Shown here: piece after piece, positions 7,243 to 14,419 of the stretch | How the letters are laid out: each line of letters starts with the position of its first letter | Numbering within the stretch: position 1 is the stretch's first letter | Assembly (NCBI GenBank): GCA_002782345.1 | Contig: PFHO01000024.1 | Span: forward strand, 1 to 20,574 | Reading direction: 5' to 3' | Source of the DNA: Candidatus Moranbacteria bacterium CG_4_8_14_3_um_filter_34_16 | Lineage (GTDB): Bacteria; Patescibacteriota; Minisyncoccia; Moranbacterales; UBA2206 | Length of the DNA: 20,574 nucleotides | The notes under the pieces: generated by a model | What the model was told of the DNA's origin: nothing | Databases searched by the model: none | The model's input: the letters and a program-made list of their open reading frames with translations, nothing else | Position numbers and translations under genes: made by a program

Positions 7243-8352
7243 CTATTTTATAATTCCACCTCCCAAAACTTCTTTCCAAGAAGAATAGAAAACAATTGAC
7301 TGCCCGGAAGCCAACGCTTTTTGAGATTTTTCAAATTTCAAAAAATATTCTCCTTTTTTTTTCTCGCAAAAAATCGTTGCTTTGACTAACGATTTTTGAT
7401 ATCTGGTTTGCGCCAAAATTTTTTCAGGGAAAAAAATTGGTTTTTTAATCCAGTTTATCTTTTTCAATTTAACATTTTTTGAATACAATAACAAATTTTC
7501 AAAATTATCGCTTACTATCAGTTCATTCTTTTGAAAATCTTTCTTGATAACAAAAAAAGGTCCTCTGCCTCCGATGCCTATTCCTTTTCTCTGCCCCAAA
7601 GTATACAAAAAAAGTCCCTGGTGACTTCCAATGATTTTCCCTTTCTCGTCAAATATATAACCCGGCTTGGCTTTTAATTTCTTTTTCAAAAAATCTTCCG
7701 GTTTTTGACGCCCCAAAAAACAAATGTCTTGCGATTCTTTTTTGTTCCAAACTGGAAGTCCGAAATTTTTTGCCATTTCTCTTACTTGAAATTTTTGCAA
7801 ATTTCCCAATGGAAAAATAATTTTTTTTAATTGAGTTTTTCTTAAGCGATATAAAAAATAAGATTGATCTTTCCTCGCGTCTTTCGCTCTAAAAAGTCGG
7901 GGAAAAAAAATTTTATTTTCATAACGCAAATTTTTAATTTTATCCTTTTTCACAATTGCATAATGTCCTGTTGCCACAAAATCCGCCCTTCCTTTTTTCA
8001 TCTCTTTAAAAAGAGTTTTAAATTTAATTTCTTCATTGCAAAAAATACATGGATTGGGAGTGTTTCCCGTGTCATATTCTCGCAAAAAATAATCCACCAC
8101 CGTTTTTTTAAATTCTTTTTCAATTTCAATTATTTTAAGCGGAATACCAAGAATTTTGGCAACTTTTTTAGCATTAAAAAGTGAAATATCTTTTATTTTT
8201 TCTTTGCCCTTATTCTCAATTTCATCTTTCCACAAATGGAAAAAAACTCCTTTGACATCATATCCTTTATTTTTAAGAATGACCGCCACGACTGAGGAAT
8301 CCACTCCTCCGGACATTGCTACAATCACTTTCTCTTTGATTTTATTTCTCAT
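7243..8352 (-). CDS. mnmA: tRNA-specific 2-thiouridylase MnmA
   Basis: Cytoplasmic enzyme that adenylates and thiolates U34 in tRNA-Lys, -Glu and -Gln, giving s2U. Its 369 residues match the family length. The N-terminal ATP-pyrophosphatase domain has the PP-loop SGGVDSSV (14-21). The catalytic Cys lies in NPCIFC (C102), and the second catalytic Cys is in SQDICFLG (C211), a spacing that fits E. coli C102/C199. ATGHYA (127-132) and the KDQSYFLYRL helix are also conserved. A GIGIGGRGPFFVI stretch starts the C-terminal beta-barrel domains. The start ATG lies 11 nt inside the end of the VirD4-like gene, in another frame, suggesting translational coupling. The sulfur donor partner is not in this window. 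Confidence 0.97.
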   Translation of the reverse strand: MRNKIKEKVIVAMSGGVDSSVVAVILKNKGYDVKGVFFHLWKDEIENKGKEKIKDISLFNAKKVAKILGIPLKIIEIEKEFKKTVVDYFLREYDTGNTPNPCIFCNEEIKFKTLFKEMKKGRADFVATGHYAIVKKDKIKNLRYENKIFFPRLFRAKDARKDQSYFLYRLRKTQLKKIIFPLGNLQKFQVREMAKNFGLPVWNKKESQDICFLGRQKPEDFLKKKLKAKPGYIFDEKGKIIGSHQGLFLYTLGQRKGIGIGGRGPFFVIKKDFQKNELIVSDNFENLLLYSKNVKLKKINWIKKPIFFPEKILAQTRYQKSLVKATIFCEKKKGEYFLKFEKSQKALASGQSIVFYSSWKEVLGGGIIK

Positions 8353-10255
8353 TTTTATTCTTGTTAATCAGTTCTCTTACCCCTGCCAAGTCAATCTTAA
8401 CTTTAGGTTTTTTTTGGAAATTTTTCGGAGCAATATGAGAAATTTGAGAAAGACTCAATGGTTTTTCTTGACTAGTATAAGAAACCGTCCCCGTTTTTTG
8501 ATCGTCCCTCGCATTCCCTCCCTTATCTGCATTTGAAAAAGAATTTATTTTTTCTTTTGATTGTTGTAATTGTTGGAACTGTCTCTTATCGTTTTGCAAT
8601 CTCGCCTTAGATCTTTGATAGTCTTTGAGACACTCCTTGCAAAAAGTGGGACGATTTGGATCAGGACGAAAAGGAACAAATATTTTTTCTTCACAGGTAT
8701 AGCAAACTGCTTCAAACATTTGATTGTTTTTTGCTACCGGTTTTTCTGCCCTACCATTGACCGTTTCTCCACTCTTATTTTTTTTCTCATTATCAATTTT
8801 TTTTTCATTTTGGGAAAAACTCTCCGGAATTTTTTCCGAAACAATTCCATTATTTTGAAAAACATTTCTTTTCTCTATTCTGTTAGTCGTCTTAACTTCA
8901 TCAGTTTTATTTTCAGTTTTCCGTGTTAAACCTATTCTATTTTCATTTCTATTTATTTTTTCAAAATCAAACATTCCACTCCAGCGAGCAATTTTTTCTT
9001 CAATTTCTTTTCTGCTTTTTCCATATCTTTCGCGAGAAGTTTGGATTGCTTTATTTTCATTTTCTTTATTGGATGAAATATCCGAAGGAGGCAAGGTTAT
9101 GGCAGAAAAAGCGTCTCCGGCAATTCCATCAATCATTAATTTCAGATAAATATGGTACTTGGGCAAATTAACAATATCGTTCATCAAAAAAATCGGGTCA
9201 AATTCTTTTTCCAGATATTCTGCGTCATCGGCGCCAACGCGAAAAGAAATTATTGTGCCAACATTTCCAAAAATAGCGTCTTTCACCGTAGAGTTTCCAT
9301 CAAAAATAAGTTGGTTGATATATTGATGAGCCAGAATCAAACTCAAACGGTATTTTCTTGCCTCCGACAAGATATTGGCAAAAGACTCTGTGGCAAAATT
9401 TTGAAATTCGTCCACATAAAGATAAAAATCTTTACGTTCTTCTTCCGGAATATCCACTCTCCCCATCGCCGCCAGTTGAAGCTTGGTTACCACCATCCCA
9501 CCCAAAAGATGCATTGCGTCTTCCCCGATGCGACCTTTGGAAAGATTAACGATCAAAATTTTCCCTTCATCCATAATTTTTCTCATATCAATGGTAGATT
9601 TGGGCTGTCCTACAATATGACGAATAATTGGAGAAGAAAGAAACTGACCCACCTTATTTTGAATAGCCGCCACCGCTTCCTTTCTAAAACGATCGTCCCA
9701 TTTGTCAAACTCATTTAACCAAAAAGATTTTACTACCGGATCTTTTATTTTGGGATAAACTCTTTTTCTAAAATCACTGTCGCTCATCATGCGATTCACT
9801 CCCAGCATTGTTGATCCAGGATAATCCAAAAGTGCCAAGATTGTATTATTGAGAATATATTCCATTCTGGAACTCCAAACATCCGGCCAAATTTTTTTGA
9901 AAACGCCCATCATTCCTGAAGCCACCAAATTTTTTTTATCTTCCTCCACTGATTCTAAAATGTTAAAAGCAATCGGAAATTCCAAATCAGCCGGATTAAA
10001 ATAAACCAAATCATTGGTTCTTTTGGAAGGAATCATTTTGACAATTTTTTCAGCAAACTCGCCATGAGGATCAACCACGCAAACTCCTTTGTCATTTTGC
10101 ACATCCTGAATTGCCATATTTTCCAACAAATTTGATTTTCCCATTCCAGTCTTTCCAATAACATACATATGTCTTCTGCGATCGTCCTCCTTTATCCCAA
10201 AAATTCGTTCTTGGTTTCTATAATTGGTTTTTGCGAAAAAATTTATTTTAGACAT
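8342..10255 (-). CDS. VirD4/TraG-like (HerA-FtsK superfamily) ATPase with CxxC-x17-CxxC domain
   Basis: A 637-residue P-loop ATPase of the type IV coupling-protein group, which in relatives pumps DNA or protein through an envelope channel. Walker A is GKTGMGKS (34-41), with FGIKEDDRRRHMYVIG leading in. Walker B is FYLYVDEFQNF (near 285), followed by SEARKYRLSLILAHQY, the sensor region typical of VirD4/TraG. Residues about 400-510 are charged and low-complexity. A zinc-binding domain follows: C518, C521, then exactly 17 residues, C539 and C542, a module I associate with CPR proteins. The end (GVRELINK) looks like a short interaction helix. It has no transmembrane segment, unlike most VirD4 proteins; the protein encoded just upstream (10516-11781) has one and probably anchors it. 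It overlaps mnmA by 11 nt. Confidence 0.88.
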   Translation of the reverse strand: MSKINFFAKTNYRNQERIFGIKEDDRRRHMYVIGKTGMGKSNLLENMAIQDVQNDKGVCVVDPHGEFAEKIVKMIPSKRTNDLVYFNPADLEFPIAFNILESVEEDKKNLVASGMMGVFKKIWPDVWSSRMEYILNNTILALLDYPGSTMLGVNRMMSDSDFRKRVYPKIKDPVVKSFWLNEFDKWDDRFRKEAVAAIQNKVGQFLSSPIIRHIVGQPKSTIDMRKIMDEGKILIVNLSKGRIGEDAMHLLGGMVVTKLQLAAMGRVDIPEEERKDFYLYVDEFQNFATESFANILSEARKYRLSLILAHQYINQLIFDGNSTVKDAIFGNVGTIISFRVGADDAEYLEKEFDPIFLMNDIVNLPKYHIYLKLMIDGIAGDAFSAITLPPSDISSNKENENKAIQTSRERYGKSRKEIEEKIARWSGMFDFEKINRNENRIGLTRKTENKTDEVKTTNRIEKRNVFQNNGIVSEKIPESFSQNEKKIDNEKKNKSGETVNGRAEKPVAKNNQMFEAVCYTCEEKIFVPFRPDPNRPTFCKECLKDYQRSKARLQNDKRQFQQLQQSKEKINSFSNADKGGNARDDQKTGTVSYTSQEKPLSLSQISHIAPKNFQKKPKVKIDLAGVRELINKNKNEK

Positions 10256-10515
10256 TTTTATATTTCAAATATTTTTTTGATTAATTATTTTTTACCTTTC
10301 AAATATTTATCTTAAAATTACCGGATACAATTTTTGAAATTTATTTATATTCAAATAATGTCGCTTTGTGAAAAAATTTCACTTTTATCGTTTTTTCAAA
10401 AAAATGCCTAAACTTCTAATTATAATTAAAAACAGATGACTAAATTTTTAACGAGGATAGACGCAAAAATTAAACTTTAAAATTTATCAAAAAACACTGT
10501 CAAATTTGGGGTTTT
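10256..10515. other. 260-nt non-coding gap between membrane partner and ATPase genes
   Basis: Very AT-rich, with no credible ORF. It holds two direct copies of TTTCAAATATTT (10263-10274 and 10297-10308) and a related shorter copy near 10350-10357. There is a perfect inverted repeat GTGAAA/TTTCAC with a 3-nt loop (10368-10382). A consensus TATAAT lies on the minus strand (10424-10419) without a clear -35. The gap could hold a second promoter and a long leader for the ATPase gene. Confidence 0.4.
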
Positions 10516-10517
10516 TT
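10489..10517 (-). terminator. Possible weak terminator at the end of the membrane-partner gene
   Basis: An A-tract and a T-tract pair as AAAAAAC/GTTTTTT around a 15-nt loop, overlapping the stop codon of the upstream gene. All but one pair are A:T, so it is a weak hairpin; it could attenuate rather than end transcription. Confidence 0.3.
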
Positions 10518-11781
10518 ATTCCACCGGCAAATTAATAGGGGCCGAACCCAACTTGGAAGCTACTCTCGGAATAGCCGGCGTTTTGACATTCATATCAGGA
10601 AAATGAAAAATCGTTGCCAACTCCTTAGTGGAAAAAATAATGTTTTTCCCGTCCATATTTCTTCTCCGATAGCGATCATAAATTTTTCTCTTTCTGAAAT
10701 CGGCTCTTTTTTCTTTTGCGAATATTATCCCATAAGTTTTGCTGATATCCTCCGGCTTTATTTGGTTAAAACCGATATCGTTAAATTGCTTTAGTGCTCC
10801 GATAAAAGCGCCTACGAAAGAACGATCAAAATTTTCTCTTCGCCCCAAATATATCATCCTCATTTTGGTTTTGAAAATATTTTTTCCCAAATTTTCTTCA
10901 GTCGCTTTAAGAAGTTCTTTTTCTCCGGGTGAAAGACGAAATTCCAACGGTTGCAAATCCTTTTTTTCCACCGAACCAAATTCCACTGGTCCCCAAAAAG
11001 CGCGAAAAAAAACCGAAAAAAGTTCTATTATACTTTCCCAAATGCCTTTTGGGGCTATCACTGGTTCTCCTTTAAGTTTTTTTATGACAGCATCGTATTT
11101 TTTTTTGTTTGCTTCCGGTAAAGGTTGCAAAACCAATTGCAACCAAAGATGTTGTCCGGGTCCCAATTTTCCCAAAACTTCCGTAATCGCCGCCATCGGA
11201 TCAATAGTTTCTCCCGTAACCATTTCTTCAAATTTGTCATAAGTTTTAATAGGAATGGGATCGTCGCTAACAAGTTCAAAATCAGTTCCCCAAAGATCCC
11301 AATTTTTGTTGGGAATAATCTTGGGAAAATTTTTATAATAATCTTCCGTTTCCAAAATTTCAATATCTGGGTATTGCGCATAAAGCTGAGCCTCAACCAT
11401 ATTGCGATATTTTTTTTGCGCGCGAACATAAAAATGAATTCTGCCTTCTTCGCTAACCAATTCCATTGAAAAACGATCATGCCAAAAAGCTCCTTTAAGA
11501 TATTCGTCAAAAGTGTTATAGGTGGTTAGCACTCCTGTAAGTCCAGTAAAAAAATTTTCCATAATTTTAGGACTCCTTTCAATATCGCGGGGCGGAATCG
11601 CTTCCAAGAAAATCCATTCCTGCGACGCATTCCAAGAATTCGCGGAATAAAAAGCGACAAAATCCACCCAAAGAATTTTGAAAATCGGATAAAAACAAAG
11701 AGGCAAAATAATCCACCAAAAAAAAGAGATGACTTCTCCGAAAATTTTTAGTATTTGAAATTCTTGAGAAATTTCATTCAT
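10516..11781 (-). CDS. Membrane-anchored conserved protein, probable partner of the VirD4-like ATPase
   Basis: A 421-residue protein of no enzymatic family I can name. Residues about 13-47 are strongly hydrophobic (FFWWIILPLCFYPIFKILW), one or two transmembrane helices. The rest is soluble. It includes IPPRDIERSPKIMENFFTGL (about 62-81), a beta-rich block (FSMELVSEEGRIHFYVRAQ), the EAQLYAQYP region, and GPGQHLWLQLVLQPLP. Near the end is STKELATIFHFPD followed by a proline-rich stretch with LGSAPINLP. From memory, an 'ELAtlfHfP' block directly precedes the ATPase domain in single-chain HerA/VirD4-like proteins. I therefore read this gene as the separate N-terminal half of such a translocase; that is inference. 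No Shine-Dalgarno at 11781. It lies 76 nt after the regulator gene and 260 nt before the ATPase gene. Confidence 0.7.
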   Translation of the reverse strand: MNEISQEFQILKIFGEVISFFWWIILPLCFYPIFKILWVDFVAFYSANSWNASQEWIFLEAIPPRDIERSPKIMENFFTGLTGVLTTYNTFDEYLKGAFWHDRFSMELVSEEGRIHFYVRAQKKYRNMVEAQLYAQYPDIEILETEDYYKNFPKIIPNKNWDLWGTDFELVSDDPIPIKTYDKFEEMVTGETIDPMAAITEVLGKLGPGQHLWLQLVLQPLPEANKKKYDAVIKKLKGEPVIAPKGIWESIIELFSVFFRAFWGPVEFGSVEKKDLQPLEFRLSPGEKELLKATEENLGKNIFKTKMRMIYLGRRENFDRSFVGAFIGALKQFNDIGFNQIKPEDISKTYGIIFAKEKRADFRKRKIYDRYRRRNMDGKNIIFSTKELATIFHFPDMNVKTPAIPRVASKLGSAPINLPVE

Positions 11782-11857
11782 TGTTTTTTGCGATTTTTAT
11801 TTTTTTTGAATAAAATAATTTCCTCTAAACATGAAAAAAAATGGCGAATTTGAAAAA

Positions 11858-12928
11858 TTATTTTTTCAATTTATATAATTCTCCTTTCTTTTGAAACACT
11901 CGACGATCATTAAGGTTGATCATTATGGTCGTTTTTTTTACTTTTCTTACCTTAAGAATTTCTTGCAAAATTTTATCTTTTTCTAGCGGTTTTCCATTTT
12001 CAGCCAAGATTCGCTTTAAAACTTCTTTGGTGGTTCCCTTGAAATATCCCCATTCGCGAAGAGCATAAATGCCTCTTCCAATTAAAACAAACCGACTGTC
12101 TTTTATAAGCTCATTATGAACCGTTTGCGGATGAGCTTTTCTTTTTCCTAATTTATATTTGTCAATCAACTGAGCGATTTGTCTGAAATGCATCGGTTTT
12201 TGAGATTCTTTAAGAACAAGATACACTCTCTCTTTGGTTCCTTTGGGATTTATTTCCAACCAATTAATCATTCCCCATTTGTTAAAAGGATTTTTTTTGA
12301 TTTTGACAGACAGATTCAAAAAGCTATTCAATTGAGATTGAGAAAAATCGGGAAAAAATTGAAAAATTTTCTCAAAAATAAATTTATCCAATAAGGCTCT
12401 TTTTCCTTCTTCCAAAATTTTTTCCCCTTGATTGACAATTTTGACAGCTTGGAAAAATTTTTCCTTTGAAGAAAACCACGCCTTTTCCAAAATTCCTTTT
12501 TTTCCTCCTTCAAAAATCTCTTCAAAACAGCTGATAAAAAAGCTGATTGAATTTACTTCTTTTTCTTCTTTAACATTAAATATCTTTTGAGTGTCGCTTT
12601 TTTTAACTATACCATTATTTTGATTGATTGTAAAAAATATTTTATTTTTCGCTTTTAAAAAATAAATGATTTCATCGTTTTTTAAAGAAATACTTTTGAA
12701 AGATTGAAAAATTATCTGTCTAACCCTTTCGCGAGTTATTTTGTATTCATTTCCAATTTCTTCCAATGTTTTTCTTTTTCCACTTACAAGACCGAATCTT
12801 TTTTTGACAATTTCAGCTGATCTGTCCGGAAGATTTTTCAATGTAAGTTCCACCAACGATGAAAAACTTTCCTCAGATTTTCTCCGTGATTCTTTTTTTG
12901 AATTCTTTCTAATTTCTTGTTTATTCAT
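11858..12928 (-). CDS. Sigma-70 region 4-like / HARE-HTH domain DNA-binding regulator
   Basis: A 356-residue cytoplasmic protein that looks like a transcription factor. Residues 1-22 are basic. About 25-82 match sigma-70 region 4, with TLEEIGNEYKITRERVRQI as its helix-turn-helix. There is no region 2, so it cannot be a full sigma factor. The middle (about 85-225) is lysine- and phenylalanine-rich and unassigned. About 228-298 resembles the HARE-HTH fold shared with RNA polymerase delta (KPMHFRQIAQLIDKY, then GRGIYALREWGY). A further winged-helix-like segment (KVRKVKKTTIMINLNDRRVF, then GELYKL) ends the protein. It heads the row that leads to the membrane partner and VirD4-like ATPase and has the best promoter in the window. 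Target genes are unknown; autoregulation or control of the divergent dprA is possible. Confidence 0.82.
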   Translation of the reverse strand: MNKQEIRKNSKKESRRKSEESFSSLVELTLKNLPDRSAEIVKKRFGLVSGKRKTLEEIGNEYKITRERVRQIIFQSFKSISLKNDEIIYFLKAKNKIFFTINQNNGIVKKSDTQKIFNVKEEKEVNSISFFISCFEEIFEGGKKGILEKAWFSSKEKFFQAVKIVNQGEKILEEGKRALLDKFIFEKIFQFFPDFSQSQLNSFLNLSVKIKKNPFNKWGMINWLEINPKGTKERVYLVLKESQKPMHFRQIAQLIDKYKLGKRKAHPQTVHNELIKDSRFVLIGRGIYALREWGYFKGTTKEVLKRILAENGKPLEKDKILQEILKVRKVKKTTIMINLNDRRVFQKKGELYKLKK

Positions 12929-12966
12929 AATGATATAAAAGTTTACAATAATCTTTAAATCAAATT

Positions 12967-12994
12967 ATTCTATCATAGAAACAAAAAATGTCAA
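12967..12994 (-). promoter_or_regulatory. Near-consensus promoter of the regulator gene
   Basis: On the minus strand, a perfect -35 TTGACA (12994-12989), a 16-nt spacer and a -10 TAGAAT (12972-12967) preceded by TGA, an extended -10. The predicted transcription start is about 12960, leaving a 32-nt AT-rich leader before the ATG at 12928. This is the strongest sigma-70-type promoter I see in the window. Confidence 0.78.
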
Positions 12995-13006
12995 GTTTTT
13001 GTACAG

Positions 13007-13055
13007 TTAACACCACAAGGTAACACTTGATATAGTTAGGATCAATACCTGTTAA
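13007..13055 (+). ncRNA. Candidate structured element (three stacked helices) upstream of dprA
   Basis: Three 5-bp helices stack with a fully continuous 3' side: TTAAC/GTTAA, AGGTA/TACCT and TTGAT/ATCAA. The 5' side has bulges of 6 nt (ACCACA) and 4 nt (ACAC), and the loop is 9 nt. On the plus strand it would lie about 230 nt before dprA; on the minus strand it lies upstream of the regulator's -35 and would be DNA-level only. It is read by eye, with no thermodynamic calculation. It could equally be a protein-binding site or chance. Confidence 0.3.
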
Positions 13056-13283
13056 ATTAATTAAGCGAGAATTAAATCTGGACATTTTCACCACCATAGC
13101 CTATCGCTATTGCAAACGCTGAGATATAAATAGTGACATTATTTTTAACTTTGAAAGAATTCGTTTCACTCTTAACGACTTACTTCCACCGGAAAAACAT
13201 CTTTAAAAATGTTATTCTTGTCTTTCAAGTATACAGAAAGCCAGGATTGTGTTAAATTAAAAAAAGAATTTTTTAGAAAATAA

Positions 13284-14357
13284 ATGAAATATCTAAACGC
13301 TCTCAATAAAATTCCCGGAATGGGTCCGCAAAGAATGAAAATTCTTTTAAAAAATTTTCCCGACTCTCACTCGGCTTGGAAAATTGATTTGGACGATTTA
13401 AAAAAATATTTTTCTGGAGAAAAACTAGCCGAAAAATTTTTCTTGAAAAAGAAAAAAATAAATCCGGACGAAGAATGGGAAAAATTAACAAAAGAAAACA
13501 TTCGGGTTATATCTTTAAAAGATCCGCTCTACCCCGCTCTATTAAAAGAAATTTCCAATCCTCCTTATTTGCTTTATTACAAAGGAAATCTTGATTTTCA
13601 AAATTTGCCCACTCTCGCAATCGTTGGATCGCGAAAATTCACTTCTTATGGAGCTCAAGTCGCCCAAACTTTTGGCAAAAAACTGGCACGATTGGGAATG
13701 GCTATTGTCAGCGGTATGGCCTTGGGAATTGACTCTTTCGCCCATAGAGGTGCTTTGGAGTCTCAAGGAAAAACTATCGCAGTCTTGGGAAACAGTTTAG
13801 ATGAAAAAAATCTTTATCCTAAAAATAATGTCAATTTGGCACATCTCATTCTTTCGCAAGAAGGAACACTCATAAGCGAATATCCTCCGGAAACTTCCGC
13901 CGGACCGCTAACTTTCCCCGCCAGAAACAGAATCATTGCCGGATTGTCTCAAGGAGTTTTAGTGGTTGAAGCGGGAGAAAAAAGCGGAGCATTGATAACT
14001 GCCCGAATGGCATTGGACTATAATAGAGAAGTTTTTTCCATTCCCGGACCGATTTTTTCCGAACAATCCATCGGGACAAATTCTCTGATAAAATCTGGTG
14101 CTAAAACAGTTTGCGGGATAAATGATATCTTAGAAGAGTTGAATTTAAAAACGGAAAAAGAAAAAAAACCGCTCCCTGTTCCTGATACCCAAGAAGAAAA
14201 ACTGATTTTAAAATCTTTTTCCGGCGAACCTTTGCATATTGACAAAATAATTTCACTCACTAGACTTCAACCAACTATCGTTTCCGGAGCTTTAACCGTT
14301 ATGGAAATGAAAGGTTGGATAAAAAATATCGGCGGACAAAATTATATAATCATATAA
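13284..14357 (+). CDS. dprA: DNA-processing protein DprA (Smf)
   Basis: Cytoplasmic protein that binds incoming single-stranded DNA and loads RecA during natural transformation. The 357 residues match the family. The N-terminal helical/HhH part (1-60) begins with LNKIPGMGPQRMKILL. The Rossmann-like core (about 75-285) has IVGSRKFTSYG (113-123), SGMALGIDSFAHRGAL (143-158), TIAVLGNSLDEKNLYP, EGTLISEYPP, FPARNRIIAGLSQGVLVVEA (211-230) and SGALITARMAL (234-244). A C-terminal winged helix (about 302-357) has HIDKI and MEMKGWIKNIGG. All signature blocks are intact. The start is fixed by an in-frame TAA immediately upstream (TAAATG). No Shine-Dalgarno. topA follows after 62 nt, a common dprA-topA pairing. 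Confidence 0.96.
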   Translation: MKYLNALNKIPGMGPQRMKILLKNFPDSHSAWKIDLDDLKKYFSGEKLAEKFFLKKKKINPDEEWEKLTKENIRVISLKDPLYPALLKEISNPPYLLYYKGNLDFQNLPTLAIVGSRKFTSYGAQVAQTFGKKLARLGMAIVSGMALGIDSFAHRGALESQGKTIAVLGNSLDEKNLYPKNNVNLAHLILSQEGTLISEYPPETSAGPLTFPARNRIIAGLSQGVLVVEAGEKSGALITARMALDYNREVFSIPGPIFSEQSIGTNSLIKSGAKTVCGINDILEELNLKTEKEKKPLPVPDTQEEKLILKSFSGEPLHIDKIISLTRLQPTIVSGALTVMEMKGWIKNIGGQNYIII

Positions 14358-14419
14358 ATTCAAGATATGAAGCGTGAAATAAAGAAAAATTTTATCGCGC
14401 ATTCTATCTTTTTTCTCTT

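Larger units (their letters stand above)
12929..13283. other. 355-nt divergent intergenic region (regulator / dprA)
   Basis: No sizeable ORF and no RNA family I recognise. The left end holds the regulator's promoter. Plus-strand candidates of structure are a stacked hairpin at 13007-13055 and a 5-bp hairpin ATAGC/GCTAT at 13096-13110. A short reading frame (13209-13283, 24 codons) ends directly against the dprA start codon and in the same frame. An extended -10-like TGTTAAATT lies at about 13250-13258 but without a clear -35. Base composition is less poly-A/T than the other gaps. Confidence 0.6.

Noticed and set aside
9152..9718. 188-codon plus-strand frame
   Set aside because: It lies entirely antisense to the VirD4-like ATPase, whose motifs are intact. 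Composition looks like a shadow frame, and no start signal or family is visible.
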